64,000 bases of DNA from Odontocerum albicorne (Eukaryota > Arthropoda > Insecta > Trichoptera > Odontoceridae), in assembly GCA_949825065.1 (NCBI GenBank), contig OX463849.1, positions 6,758,001-6,822,000 of the forward strand, read 5' to 3'. Below the pieces are notes generated by a model that ran no database searches, was not told where the DNA came from, and saw only the letters and a program-made list of their open reading frames with translations. Position numbers and translations under genes: made by a program. Positions 19,262 through 31,752 of this stretch are shown here, in pieces. Each line of letters opens with the position of its first letter. The stretch's first letter is position 1.

Positions 19262-21590
19262 ATGATAAATAAATAAAGGTTTATTGACAGCAACGTAGTA
19301 TGTACATAATATATTTAAAAACGTTCCAAAAACACATAAATAGCAGAAAATAAATTTAAGAGAGAAGCTATCAAAAGGTCTGTGCTCATCTCATAACATT
19401 ACCCTGGCTAATAAGATACACCCCACCAATAAAGGACGAACCTAGATATTACCTCAGATTAACTTAACCAGATATTACCTCCAAATCTACAAATACTGCC
19501 TCATATTAACTTAAACAAATAAATATAGGGTATTTGACAGCAACATAATGTGAACATTTATAAATTAATTCCAAAATAATATAGGGTATTTGATAGCAAC
19601 ATAATGCGTACATTTATAAATTAATTCATAATGTGTTCATTAAATTAATTCATAATGTGTAAATATAGGGTATTTGACAGCAACATAATATGTACATTTA
19701 TAAATTAATTCCAAAATAATATAGGGTATTTGACAGCAACATAATGTGTACATTTATAAATTAATTCATAATGTGTTCATTAAATTAATTCATAATGTTT
19801 AAATATAGGGTATTTGACAGCAACATAATGTGTACATTTATAAATTAATTCCAAAATAATATAGGGTATTTGACAGCAACATAATGTGTACATTTATAAA
19901 TTAATTCCAAAATATAATAGGGTATTTGACCGCAACATAATGTGTACATTTATAAATTAATTCATAATGTGTTCATTAAATTAATTCATAATGTGTAAAT
20001 ATAGGGTATTTGACAGCAACATAATGTGTACATTTATAAATTAATTCCAAAATATAATAGGGTATTTGACCGCAACATAATGTGTACATTTATAAATTAA
20101 TTCATAATGTGTTCATTAAATAAATTCATAATGTGTAAATATAGGGTATTTGACAGCAACATAATGTGTACATTTATAAATTAATTTCAAAATAATATTG
20201 GGTATTTGTCAGCAACATAATGTGTACATTTATAGGGTATTTGACAGCAACATAATGTGTACATTTATAAATTAGTTCATAATGTGTACATTAAATTAAT
20301 TCATAATGTGTAAATATAGGGTATTTGACAGCAACATAATGTGTACATTTATAAATAAATTCATAATGTGTTCATTAAATTAATTCATAATGTGTTAATA
20401 TAGGGTATTTGACAGCAACATAATGTGTACATTTATAAATTAATTCCAAAATAATATAGGGTATTTGACAGCAACATAATGTGTACATTTATAGGGTATT
20501 TCACAGCAACATAATGTGTACATTTATAAATTAATTCCAAAATATAATAGGGTATTTGACCGCAATATAATGTGTACATTTATAAATTAATTCATAATGT
20601 GTTCATTAAATTAATTCATAATGTGTAAATATAGGGTATTTGACAGCAACATAATGTGTACATTTATAAATTAATTCCAAAATATAATAGGGTATTTGAC
20701 CGCAACATAATGTGTACATTTATAAATTAATTCATAATGTGTTCATTAAATTAATTCATAATGTGTAAATATAGGGTATTTGACAGCAACATAATGTGTA
20801 CATTTATAAATTAATTCCAAAATATAATAGGGTATTTGACCGCAACATAATGTGTACATTTATAAATTAATTCATAATGTGTTCATTAAATTAATTCATA
20901 ATGTGTAAATATAGGGTATTTGACAGCAACATAATGTGTACATTTATAAATTAATTTCAAAATAATATTGGGTATTTGTCAGCAACATAATGTGTACATT
21001 TAAAGGGTATTTGACAGCAACATAATGTGTACATTTATAAATTAGTTCATAATGTGTACATTAAATTAATTCATAATGTGTAAATATAGGGTATTTGACA
21101 GCAACATAATGTGTACATTTATAAATAAATTCATAATGTGTTCATTAAATTAATTCATAATGTGTTAATATAGGGTATTTGACAGCAACATAATGTGTAC
21201 ATTTATAAATTAATTCCAAAATAATATAGGGTATTTGACAGCAACATAATGTGTACATTTATAGGGTATTTCACAGCAACATAATGTGTACATTTATGAA
21301 TTAATTCATAATGTGTACATTAAATTAATTCATAATGTGTGAATATAGGGTATTTGACAGCAACATAATGTGTACATTTATAAATTAATTCATAATGTGT
21401 ACATTTATAAATTCATTCCAAAACTACACATACATCTCAAAATAAACTGTAGAAAATATATTTAAGACAGAATGCATTAAAATGTCGGGGTTCATCCCAC
21501 AACATTCTCTCGGCCGAGATACACACCACAAATATAGGGCGAGACCGACCGCAAGGATTTTGGATGTTTTTCAGCCCGCACCCTTATACA
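19262..21590. repeat. complex satellite array with higher-order structure
   Basis: The core of every unit is GGGTATTTGACAGCAACATA plus ATGTGTACATTTATA. Units end either in AATTAATTCCAAAATA (about 54 bp) or in AATTAATTCATAATGTGTTC...TGTAAAT (about 84 bp), and these alternate. A block of roughly 400 bp at 20150-20545 recurs at about 20920-21290, an offset near 770 bp. Both flanks (19300-19440 and 21420-21590) are diverged copies of one dispersed sequence, also present at 53010-53175, so the array expanded inside a dispersed repeat. Confidence 0.9.
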
Positions 21591-21599
21591 TATAGACTA

Positions 21600-23038
21600 A
21601 GAAAAAAAAAAAAGAAAATAATTAATGTATTAATATATTGTATAATACGTTATTTGATGACCCACTCGACAAAAGGTTTCGTTCTGTAGCAGCCATGAAC
21701 AAATTGCGGCCCTCCTCGTATTTTAATGTAGCCCGCAAACAAATCTAATATTTATTATATTTACGTAAATTTTTTTTCATTATTTATATAATTATACATT
21801 TAATTTTTAATTAAAACAACTTGCATCTACCAAAACACCGTTACAAAACAGTGAATGTGTAAGAATAGCTTGTGTGACTTATGTAGCCTTGTGTAATGCA
21901 CAATCGTTTACTTTGAGATGAGTTTTTATATACGTAAGCTGCAAGTCAACCAATGCATGACCACTTATTTCCGAATTCAAACTTTTTTTAATTTTAGCTT
22001 AGAAATTTATTTTTGACTGATAATAAATAACCTGTACGAAAAAATACATTTTATTTTGTGGCCTATTCTAACATTTACTCGTATATATTATAATTGCAGC
22101 CTTTCAGCCAAAACGTTTGCACCGGACAATTTAAAAATGAAGTTGTTGCAACTAATGGATGTTTATGTTTATGAATGAATTTTATGTCTATTTTTTTCTA
22201 TTGATTTTACGCTAGGTTACCAGACAGTACTCTTGTTAGCGACATAAGTGTTTCTTTACTTCTCTCATTTTCTCTTTACCTAATAAGGAAACACTGTGAA
22301 AACGATCGTAATGATTGACGAAACAGGGCCATACAAAATTATCCAAAACAAAAACTATGCCCTTAATTTAAATATGTTATTCACGAGCACTTTTTTCCCT
22401 AAACGCGGCTACTCGTAACTGTCGTTAAAAGGTAAAGATAAAAAAAACTTAAAAATTAAATAAATTCTCTCCAAAAGCTTGCATCACTTATGAGAGAAAC
22501 GTTGATAAAAATACTGTGATAAACGATAAAAATTAGTCTATAAAAGCTCAATAAAAGCTAAGGAATTATATAGGAATAGGAATTCTCATGATATGAACTT
22601 CCAGAGATAATAAGTTACCATAGACGGACTATCGATAAATCATCGAATCCTGGCCCGCAATCCTAGACCCGTGGATGCCATTAATTACGATGCGGGTCGG
22701 TGTGAGGGGTGTGACATGGGAGGAGGTCGTTAGTTCAAGCAAGTCAAGTAGAAATTCAGACTGGATAGAAGGTACTGATGGGTGATGCATACCAAGTAGA
22801 AGTATTATAGTAATGACGTCAGTATTACAAATGTGTATAAAATTTACTTGAAATATCGTATTGTTTTTGAAATTCCGAAATACCTTCACTATAAGACAAC
22901 ACTGTAGAAATAATGCAGAGATAAAAAAATCGCTTAATCTAGTATAAAAGACAAAAGTGCAAGGTATGCGTGGAAGGTAGATCGAGAAAAATGTAGCTGG
23001 ATCAAATGGATCAGATTTCGAAAGAAGGTGAAGTACAG
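21600..23038. other. unassigned AT-rich DNA
   Basis: No credible gene. 22625-22760 is GC-richer, with stops in most frames, and 22920-23030 resembles diverged LINE-D text, but neither can be called firmly. Confidence 0.3.
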
Positions 23039-23040
23039 TA

Positions 23041-23271
23041 CCCAGCGGTAAGTAATACACATCGGGCTTAAGAAAAAGACTGTCGGCCATAATCGGCTTT
23101 CTTCGGCTTTGTAGAGTGTCGTCTCTGTCATTCATACACGTGTTCCGTCGTGATTTGTTAGTCGTTGTCAAGCGTTCTAGGGACAGAGACGAAGCTCTAC
23201 AAAGCCGAAGTTAGCCGATTATGGCTGACAGTCTCTTTCTTAAGCCCGATGTGTATTACATACCATCTGGG
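23041..23271. mobile_element. foldback MITE (231 bp) with TA target duplication
   Basis: Arms 23041-23129 and 23182-23271 are inverted copies with close to 90% identity by eye (for example TACACATCGGGCTTAAGAAA). The ends are CCCAG/CTGGG bordered by TA on both sides. The 52-bp centre is unique. The TA duplication suggests a Tc1/mariner-type mobiliser. No coding capacity. Confidence 0.8.
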
Positions 23272-23274
23272 TAA

Positions 23275-24570
23275 GAATTATGAAAGATTGTACATGACGT
23301 TGTGTATGAATGTGTTGGAAGAAAAAGTTGTGTAATTGGATAGAAAAGTTTTTAATTCTGTTATCTTTACCTACCACTCAAGATACATGATGTGATGATA
23401 CGTATGTATGGTAAATGATGATTTAAGTGTTAATCATTATGATTATATCATCACTAGAATTATATCCTGTCCTAGATTTTTTTTTTATATTAAATGAACT
23501 AGTTAAAAATATAAGATAATATTTTTTTTTATAATTCAAAACTAAGTAACATTAACAAAATATATTGAGACTTCTTAAGAAAATAATGTTAAACTTAATT
23601 GAATAATTTACTTAATACTTTGTTCTTTTAACTTAAAATGTATTCCATTTTAACTACATCCCCTAGTCACATCCCCTATTCATATAATGGATCCCTTGTA
23701 CCTCGCCGTTTATAACAATCAAACTCCTAAGTTCGGAGTCAAACCATGTCTCAATTGTAGAAGTTGTATTACATTAAGAGCTTCAGGTGTTTTCAGTCAT
23801 AATTGAATCAAGGAGGGCAGAGTTGGTCCTAGGAGCAGATTGGAAGCGCATTCCGCCCAAGAAGCAATAGACGAGGGTTTGAACTTCGCCAACTGTCTGT
23901 GGTGGTCGTTGTGGGGAACGCAATCGACTTGACTCCATTAGAAATACGAGTTTCTATACCCGATGAAACGGAGTTCGATTGATTTGTAGACTATTAAGAT
24001 ATAATTCAATAAATTGATTGAGTTGCTCATCTGAACAAAGAAGAAAAGTGATATCATAGTGGGTATTTCACCAAGAAGCATACTGATCATCACGCTGTGT
24101 CCCAGTTGGGGTACTCGAACAGGAAAGATTAATGCAGCTTTCTATTCAATCACATAGATTTATGCTCACCTTCATTCATTTTTTGGTCAAAGATGATCTT
24201 CTACTTTAGATATATTTTACGTCGTCCTTTACTGTCCATGCAGTGAGACTTTGTAATTACAAAGTTAAAACTAATTAGTTACAAACCAATGTTAGATTCG
24301 CTTTGTCATTGGCATGCTTTAAGAAGCAATTGAAAAGAACTCTTAATTTCTGGTCAGTAATATAACGTGTTTCATTCCTGATTTTTTTTCCTTTCCCCTC
24401 CACCATCCCTTATTTTTCTTTTAATTGATGATATTTCACTTTATATGAAAATGAATGTTCGGTTGATTTTCCGTCTTTGTGGGGTTTATGGGCATATGCT
24501 CACATATGTATGTAATCATGGATTTCGTAGGGATGGATGGTCATTTGAATGTTTTTTTGCGACCATGTAA
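23275..24570. other. mostly unassigned DNA with a possible LINE-D tail
   Basis: 23285-23405 resembles a LINE-D 3' tail (GAATGTGTTGGAAG..., then CTACC...GATGTGATG). The rest, including the slightly GC-richer 23640-24150, shows no gene I can support. Confidence 0.35.
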
Positions 24571-24574
24571 CTTG

Positions 24575-24640
24575 CTTCATTTACTTTTGTCTGGTCGATT
24601 GGAAGAGATTGCTGGCTGGAAATAAGCCCGCTAGATTGTA
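24575..24640 (+). repeat. dispersed repeat, GGAAGAGATTGCTG family
   Basis: A shared block of about 60-80 bp, TTGGAAGAGATTGCTG...GGAAATAA followed by a CGC(T/C)AG element, occurs here, at about 26070-26145 and at about 57490-57560. In the other two copies it continues GGTGGTACCGT. It may be the 3' untranslated end of a LINE (LINE-G is a candidate), which I cannot prove. Confidence 0.5.
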
Positions 24641-24754
24641 TTTGCAAAAAAAGTGTTAAAAAAATAAATAGATTTAAATAGAAATTTCAGGAAAATTTCT
24701 ATACATTTCCCTCGATCATGATCAAGAGACGTTGAAATTATCTTTCGTTAACAA

Positions 24755-24875
24755 AAATGTCTTTCTTTGTTTTTCTTGGATATAATAAATTCTTTGTTTT
24801 TATGGGATAAAAATAATTCTTTGTTTTTATGGGGTATAATTAATTCTTTGTTTTTATGGGATATAATTAATTTTG
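24755..24875. repeat. about 31-bp tandem repeat, 4 copies
   Basis: Units of AATTCTTTGTTTTTATGGG followed by ATATAATT variants. No coding potential. Confidence 0.7.
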
Positions 24876-25069
24876 AGGATATAATAACTTTCGTAGTTTC
24901 CGATCTAACTTTTCTGAAAAATCGACCATGTAAAAATCTCAGTTAAATTTGTTAGCCAACCTGATCCACTATTTATTAAATCTCTTTTCTGTTCATATTT
25001 AATTCAACTGAAAATTTTCTATCTTTTGCTTATCTTTTTATTCGACTTTTATTGACAATTCATCAATTT

Positions 25070-25400
25070 CGGAACAAATTTGGCTGCCACTCGTTTCCTG
25101 CCCAAATCGTTAATAAAAATTGCTTTGCATGAACCGTAGGAGTTACTTACTTCCTCAGCAGCCTCTTTTATAGTGGTTCGGCGATAACTAAGCGCAATAT
25201 CCTTAATTTTTTACACATTTTCATCGGTAGTTATTGACGCCCATCCCTCTAGTCGTCTTTAACGTCTTCCCAGCCCTTACAAAAGTACGTTTGTACAATT
25301 CACAAACCTTTGATTTTGACATGACATCGTCAAAAACCTTCTAATATATTTGCATAACTTCGTTGTACTTTATTAAATTATTTACAAAAAATCTTTGTTG
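25070..25400 (-). pseudogene. mariner transposase N-terminal relic, second lineage
   Basis: Minus-strand frames read MSKSKVCELYKRTF, then TTDENV (stop) KIKDIALSYRRTTIKEAAEE, and GRKRVAAKFVPKL. This is the mariner helix-turn-helix region and the KRVAAKFVP segment in the right order, with a frameshift and several stops. It differs from the 7166/16299 mariner at nearly every variable position. Confidence 0.7.
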
Positions 25401-25639
25401 AGTCATTTTTTAAATAAAAAAATTGGTTAACCTGCCAAAATGCGTTTTAAATACTAGCCTGTCAAACACAAACTGCTCATTTAAAATGGATGAAAATTTA
25501 ATTGTACATTCAAAATAGTATGACCAATAAGTAAAAAAAGATGGATTTAATAAACAACAAATAGCCTGAGATATTTAAAAAATCGTTCTTCTTTGGTCAA
25601 ACCATATATTTACAATATACGGCAACTTTGTTGTGAGTG

Positions 25640-25860
25640 ATCGGCTGTAACTTAAATAGTTAAAAATATCCGGAATAGTGAAATGACACTCAAAGACGGT
25701 GTCCGTTCTGAAAGGCCGATTACCACGGATGACTACTAAGTTAAGGCTTTTATTAAAAATAACCAGCGTTCTTGGACACTGAAATACTAAAAATATCAGA
25801 AATTAACGTCCCCGAAAATTGGAGCAATACTATGTTAAAATTGGATATTAAAAATACGTT
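25640..25860 (+). pseudogene. mariner/Tc1-type transposase N-terminal relic
   Basis: The frame reads LKDGVRSERPITTDDY, then VKAFIKNNQRSWTL and KYQKLTSPKIGAIL. This resembles the PRSGRPSTTDDDQIKxLIxxNPR...ISKSTV region of mariner-like transposases. Heavily decayed, with in-frame stops. Confidence 0.5.
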
Positions 25861-26054
25861 ATTGCTTTCCGGTAAAAAAAATATTTTTGCTCTATCGATT
25901 TTTTAAAACTCATTCTTTAAAAATGTATTCAAATTGTTTTGCGATTCCTTTGTTTATTTTACCAATTATATTTGCCATGCTCAATTACCTAAAATATTAA
26001 ATAAGAACAATTAGAACTCAATTTATATGAAAAATATCTCTTTTCCCTTGACGT

Positions 26055-26145
26055 CTCTTTGACTTAATTATGGTTGGTTGGGAGAGATTACTGCATGGAA
26101 ATAAACTCAAAAGGTGGTACCGTGTACAACAAACATATAATACTA
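26055..26145 (+). repeat. dispersed repeat, GGAAGAGATTGCTG family, copy 2
   Basis: GGTTGGGAGAGATTACTGCA, GGAAATAAACTC and GGTGGTACCGTGTAC match the copies at 24575 and 57490. Confidence 0.5.
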
Positions 26146-26309
26146 AACATTTATGCAAAAACTGCTCCTTCCAAACTAATTATTGTTTTTTTTAAACGTT
26201 TTACGAAATATTGAAGATGTCATCTATCTCTTCGAAGACTCGTTCAAAACAGTTCGCGTAACAAAAATACAGCACTTGCCAAATTTATGTTATATATCAA
26301 TAAACTCAC

Positions 26310-26400
26310 CTCTACGACATGTTGCGTTGGGCTCAAGATGCCCATAGAAATGCGACCAGAAGTTGATAAACTCTGCCGTTACATACTTTCCTGCTTTCAT
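26310..26400 (-). CDS. candidate coding exon (91 nt)
   Basis: On the minus strand a long pyrimidine-rich tract (CTTCTTTCTGTTCTCC..., then TTTTGTATACAG) ends just before 26400, and the segment ends at 26310 in GAG followed by the donor GTGAGTTTAT. The 91 nt read without a stop as MKAGKYVTAEFINFWSHFYG, then HLEPNATCRR plus one base. Composition is GC-richer than the flanks. I do not recognise the protein. A plus-strand frame of 159 codons (26287-26766) overlaps, so the coding strand is inferred from the splice signals. Confidence 0.45.
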
Positions 26401-26669
26401 CTGTATACAAAACAACCGGAGAACAGAAAGAAGTTCAACCCTCTCTGTACATTGAAGAGCTCTAGATCCCTCTTTAATTTAAATCACTCCAGACTCTTGC
26501 TATTGAAGATCTCTCTTATAGGTGCATTTCTCCACCTCCAAAATATAAAAAATCTCATCAACCCTTGTACGGTTGACGTCGGTTTCATGACGTATGATAA
26601 CTTTATTTGGTTTCTGCAAGATTTCAGATATTTCCGTTATAAGTGGGTCCATTATTCTTCCAAATATTT

Positions 26670-26874
26670 TATTGCCCCTCGAGACCAGCGTTCGTTCCTC
26701 CTTCCACTCCCAAGATGGAACTCATATCCTCAGCAGATACAGAATAGGAGCAAGTATTTGAGTTAGGAAGAGAGTTGGCTCTGAAGGCAGAAGTGAACTT
26801 GTGGCACACCTCCCTTATCTTTTTTCTCACCCGACTTTCCACCTCTTCAACTCTCTTGGTGATAGCGTTCCATC
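26670..26874 (-). CDS. candidate coding exon or ORF fragment
   Basis: The acceptor TTTTTGCTCCGTTTGTCAG precedes 26874 on the minus strand. From there an open frame reads GWNAITKRVEEVESRVRKKI and continues to a stop about 70 codons on. An internal donor-like CGG/GTGAGA at 26831-26830 could end the exon after 44 nt. Beyond it a second frame stays open for about 70 codons (LVSRGNKIFGRIMDPLITEI, around 26500-26690). It may be an exon of the same unknown gene as 26310-26400 or a diverged retroelement ORF. Confidence 0.35.
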
Positions 26875-27079
26875 CTGACAAACGGAGCAAAAATGTGAAA
26901 AAATATGATTAGAACTACGTCAGATGACAAAATGAATAAACTACCGATTGGTTTCAGATAAAAGAATTATGCACAAATATAAAAAAGCGAACGAGCAACA
27001 CGATGAAAAAGTAAATTACTAACAAAGTAATATTGACATTTTTATTATGAAACTTTTTCACTCTACCCCTTTTTTAGAA

Positions 27080-27320
27080 TTTGGTTAATTTGGTCGTGTC
27101 ACGTTTTTATAGGTATTCCAGCACTACTTTTACATGCATTGCTACTTATATAGTTTATTTTTTGTAATTTTTTATCATTCATTATTTTTATGTGGCTGAA
27201 ATATCGCAATGTTCCGTTCTAGCTAGATCTTATTCATATAGCTGTTTTCATAAATTCTACGCATCACTCTCATTTACACCGCAATTTCACTTAGTTACAT
27301 CACTAGTTTTGTCATGCCCA
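27080..27320 (-). pseudogene. LINE-D C-terminal relic
   Basis: It is colinear with 1740-2030, sharing AGAATTTG...AATTTGGT and GTTTTTATAGG, and reads LRYFSHIKI-like on the minus strand in place of LRWFGHxERM. All frames are broken. Confidence 0.5.
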
Positions 27321-27324
27321 AGTT

Positions 27325-28023
27325 ACACTATGTAGAAGAGTATCCATAACGAAGTGTATTTTTTTTAAATGTCCTTATACTCGTACTTAAAAAAAATTCA
27401 ATGCAATATACAAAACACTTCCCTGCCTTACTAAATACTCGTCTTAAAACAGGGAAGTTTCACAATAAACCATATTAAAGAAACACATACAGATTAGTCA
27501 TGATAAAACAGCACCATAATGACGTTACACCAACAAAGAGTATTTAAATTAAAACATTAATCTTACAAAGGATAATTCACTGATTTGTGGACAAAAATTG
27601 CTTTCATAAATTCATAAAAATCGTGAGAAATGGAAATACTCCCGAAATGCTTTGCACAAGCGAACAATATATTCAACGATAGAATAAAATGAATATGTAA
27701 TATATCTGCCTTCTCCAATAGAGACCTTGTTTGAGACTGGTAATGAAAAATAAAAAGTCTAATGATAAATAAAAAATTGTAAAGTCAGGTGGAATAAAAT
27801 TCCGGGTTAAAAAAGCCAAATAGTATAAAAGTCAGTAGGTTAATTAAAAAAATTTATCGATTTTTGACAAGTAAGATGTCTTTAAAAATATGAAAAAATC
27901 CTAATAACCACAATCTTGAAATCGCGGTTGATATAGTCAGAATATAAATATCATGACAGCAAATAGTGAATATCATATAAGTTAAACTAAACAAGGAATT
28001 GGATACATAACCATGAAATAAAG
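27325..28023. other. unassigned AT-rich DNA
   Basis: Nothing recognised. Confidence 0.35.
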
Positions 28024-28168
28024 AAAAAAAATAAAGAACACACTGGCATGCAAATAAAGAACACACTGATATGTAAATAAAGAACACACTGGCATTCAAA
28101 TAAAGAACACACTGGCATGCAAATAAAGAACACACTGACATGTAAATAAAGAACACCATGGCATGCAA
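28024..28168. repeat. 23-bp tandem repeat, about 6 copies
   Basis: Units of AATAAAGAACACACTGGCAT plus GCA. The array gives an artefactual minus-strand frame (SLFACQCVLYF). Confidence 0.9.
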
Positions 28169-28316
28169 AAGTGAAGTGTGGGGATAATTCAAATCACAAG
28201 TTCAAGAAGTCGACTCTTCCTAAGCCGAGAATTGTCGCCATCTACAACGAAAATTTCAAAGATTTATCAAGACCGGACAATTATCTTTGGAAAGTAATTT
28301 TGCCTTACCTCGTTAA

Positions 28317-28925
28317 CTCTTACAGTCTTAGTGGTCCACGTTATGTACCACCTTTTTTTGACGCAGTACTGTACAATGGTACACGTAATGTACCACTTAT
28401 CAAACCTCTCTCTATTGCTGCACGAACGCTGAGATTATGTACCACTTCGTATAATATAATACTTATAACTCTATTCGCACAGCTGCAGGTCTGGTCCTGT
28501 TCAAATTCATTAAGCTTCTAATATTATTGGCAGTTAGTTGTTCTTGGTGTGCCGATATGTGCGAATAAAAGAAAACGTAATATATGTATATTCAATTTTA
28601 ATAAAAAAATAGTTGTGTTGTGATAAAATTGACTTCAGTTATTGTGGTAAATTTATATTTAGGTTAAAAATTAATTTGACTTGGATGTATTTCGGCATTA
28701 ATTGGTGGTACATTAGAAGTACCAGTGGAAATATGGACTAGTGGTTCATAAGTTATACCACCTCACCAGGAGTTTTTTGTCCTACCGAGGAAGTGGAAAT
28801 ATGTTAATTTAGCATTTGTTTGTATCATTTTTCAAACACATTGAAAAAAATAATGAGAAACTTGACTTTTTATTTTTTGTGCAGCCTGAGTAAAAATAAG
28901 TAAAGTTTACCTGTGCCTGTAAGGG
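28317..28925. mobile_element. piggyBac-like non-autonomous element (609 bp)
   Basis: It is bordered by TTAA at 28313-28316 and 28926-28929, the piggyBac target duplication. Ends are CTCTTACAGTC and, inverted, CCCTTACAGGC. No transposase frame. Inside, GTACCAC or its complement GTGGTAC occurs several times (near 28340-28450 and 28685-28770). Confidence 0.65.
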
Positions 28926-28934
28926 TTAAGACTG

Positions 28935-30165
28935 CAGTCAGCATCACCTATTACAACAATTAAAATGTAATTTTTTTTTAATAATTAATTATTTTAAACT
29001 ATAACATGATAAACCCTTAACAAATGTTAAAAAAATATACATATGTATAGATCAATGAGTCGACAGGAAAAACATTAAAATATTTTGACCAATAATTTAT
29101 ATTATATTGTATATTTACTAAATGGAGAATTCTCACTCCGTATAAACTGTTTTCTCGTTTATAATGACTGAGAATGCTCGAATAATTATATTGTTATTTT
29201 TGTAGCGTAATCTTTCCTTAACAAATGCATTATTTGCCATTGTTTTTTTTTTTTTGCTTAAATATAATATTATAATATCAAGAAATAGCAGCTGTCAAAT
29301 ATATTTGAAAAAAAAAATGGTTCTTACTTTTGAAACTAATATTAAATATTTACTACTATGCGCGCAACTATAACAACTTATTTTGTTATATACGAATATT
29401 AGTTCAACTGGTTTTATATTGTTTGATAAGAAAAACATTTCTTGAAATAAAATACGAAATTCCAGTCAATATGAAAATATGTCTTTTAAAGAAATTAAAA
29501 AAATATATTACATAATACTCGTACAAATGTCAAGCATCGTCTCAAATGTAATTTTTCAAGTTTAAACGAATAAATGAGTTCTAACTACATTCCATTCCGC
29601 CAACATTTGACTTTAAAAAGTTATACGAATATGCTATGATGTAATCTGCTCGGGCAAATGTCAGATAAACTAAGTTATCTTGGGATACTGCCAAGAATTT
29701 GTGGTCGAGGGGTTTAAAGTAAAAAAAAAAAACACTGAGTTATGTGGAATTTGAAAATATTTTTAACTTTTCCCTTATTCAATTTAAATAAAGTAGTTTA
29801 GATTAAAAATGAACGGAAAACCTTTTTTGACATTATTTGTCCTTTCGTTTGAATTAAGTAGCAGATTTCACTTTAAACCTCGTGAAAATCTATATAAGAA
29901 TATAAAGCATAAAATAATTGTATCATATAGTTCCACTGATTGAATTATATCACTGTAGCACGTTATTTTATTTCTACATTGAAAGAAGATCTCAAGAGTA
30001 GAAACATATGTCGTGATAGTAAAATGAAATTAGTGGTATAACATACTTTATTTTATAATACAAAAGATACAGTAACACAAGGTGCATTTTATGTTCCAGG
30101 CCGATTTTGTTTGGCCGCCATCTTAATTTGGATGTTATTTGCCAGTTTATATTAAATAGTCGCAG
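28935..30165. other. unassigned AT-rich DNA
   Basis: No gene or repeat recognised. Very AT-rich throughout. Confidence 0.35.
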
Positions 30166-30169
30166 AGAA

Positions 30170-30430
30170 TGGACAAAAACAATTTATTATGGGGAATCTA
30201 GCTTCGCAACAACGTGTTGAAGTTATTAAAACATTTTATTTAAATAATTGTGAATACGCGAAGAAAATTGCGTGTTTTTTTTTTCGGTTGTGCCAAGCAA
30301 GTCAACCATTCAGCGTGTAATTAATAGTTTTGAAAATTTGCATACACTGGGATATAAAGCAAAGTCTGGACAATAACGTAGCTAACGTACGCCAGAAAAT
30401 ATGAACGCAGTGAGGCAGTGTTGGTGAAAT
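30170..30430 (+). pseudogene. transposase N-terminal relic (mariner-like HTH)
   Basis: Frames read LASQQRVEVIKTFYLNNCEY, then PSKSTIQRVINSFENLHTLG, and RTPENMNAVRQ. This resembles the N-terminal helix-turn-helix of insect mariner-like transposases (QRxxxVKxYY..., STIxRxxxKFEExG, RTPENxxxVR) in order, with frameshifts. It may pair in family with the C-terminal relic at 9670-9875. Confidence 0.6.
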
Positions 30431-30806
30431 GCGAAACATAGTATTGCAAATTAAATGTTATGTCTTCAGAATCCGATAAACTATTTATTGCCTGTGCCAT
30501 GATTGATCTATTTACATTCGTGGTTCCAATATTTATTTATTTTGTCATAGAACTCGTCTTTACTTGTTTTTTTTTAGTAAAATATCTATTTTTTAATGTA
30601 TCATAATATAAATAGGCCAAAGCCCGTACGACAGTTGTTGCCAAAGAAAGAATACTAGAATTGAATTTTGAATACGAGAGAGGAATACTTGGATTATCTC
30701 CGAAAGCAATTCGAAATTTGAATCTCTGTGGGTCCGTGATACTGAACGAATTTTAAATACCTAGCTGACAATTTTTGAACCGGTGTAAAAGGAGACGATG
30801 TATAAA

Positions 30807-30951
<145 letters not shown>

Positions 30952-31024
30952 AATTTTACATTTATGAATATATATTTTCATAAATGTAGAATTTGTTTTA
31001 GTTCCGTGAATATTTCACGGGCTG

Positions 31025-31750
31025 CAACTAGTTTACTTTATTAGATCTAAAAATTGATGTTAAGAGTGCAGTATCATAATGCATACCGTGTTATTTTCAA
31101 GCATGTTCGCTACAATTACGCATCTAACATGATTGGTGTAGGAAAATAATATGAATTCCCTGAGTTGATGTTACGTTGACGAGCAAATGCAAGATTGTAA
31201 GTGGCGACTTTGGCAAAACATGTCATTATCATTACTTATCAATACCAGGCTTATTCCTTTAGCGTGCGATGGACTCAACTCTTAAGGATTTTTTTAAAAG
31301 TATGGCTAAGAGAAGTATTTTCTTCGACCCCTTAAACCGAGCCTTCGGGTATGGAAATGGGTGGAAAAGAAGCGAAGGCATTTTGTTTTCCGTCCGCTGT
31401 CATACGGAAAGTAACAGTTGAAAAGTAATAGTTTACTTGTAACCAAACTCTTAGCCAAACTCATATCCATATGTGTATATTTTTTAACCATCCGAAATCA
31501 AACACCAGTCCCATAGGATAAAGATAAAAATATTACTAACTGAGTTATGGAGAACTACTTTGTTGAGATGGTATGACTAAAATAGCCCAGTTATCTTGAC
31601 GAAACATGACCAACCCTACTGTATGCAACGCAGCTCTTCTAAATTCTTAAATACGAGTATATTTAAAAATCCAAGCGATTTCTTAAAATTTGCACACTTT
31701 ACAACGAGCTAGACGTGTACTTTGTGGAATAAAGGTCATTGTTCTTATTA
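31025..31750. other. unassigned DNA
   Basis: Slightly GC-richer around 31310-31420 but without a convincing frame or splice pair. Confidence 0.3.
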
Positions 31751-31752
31751 AA

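Noticed and set aside
26287..26766. 159-codon plus-strand frame
   Set aside because: It lies antisense to the splice-bounded minus-strand candidates and shows no recognisable motif. I prefer the minus strand but cannot exclude it.
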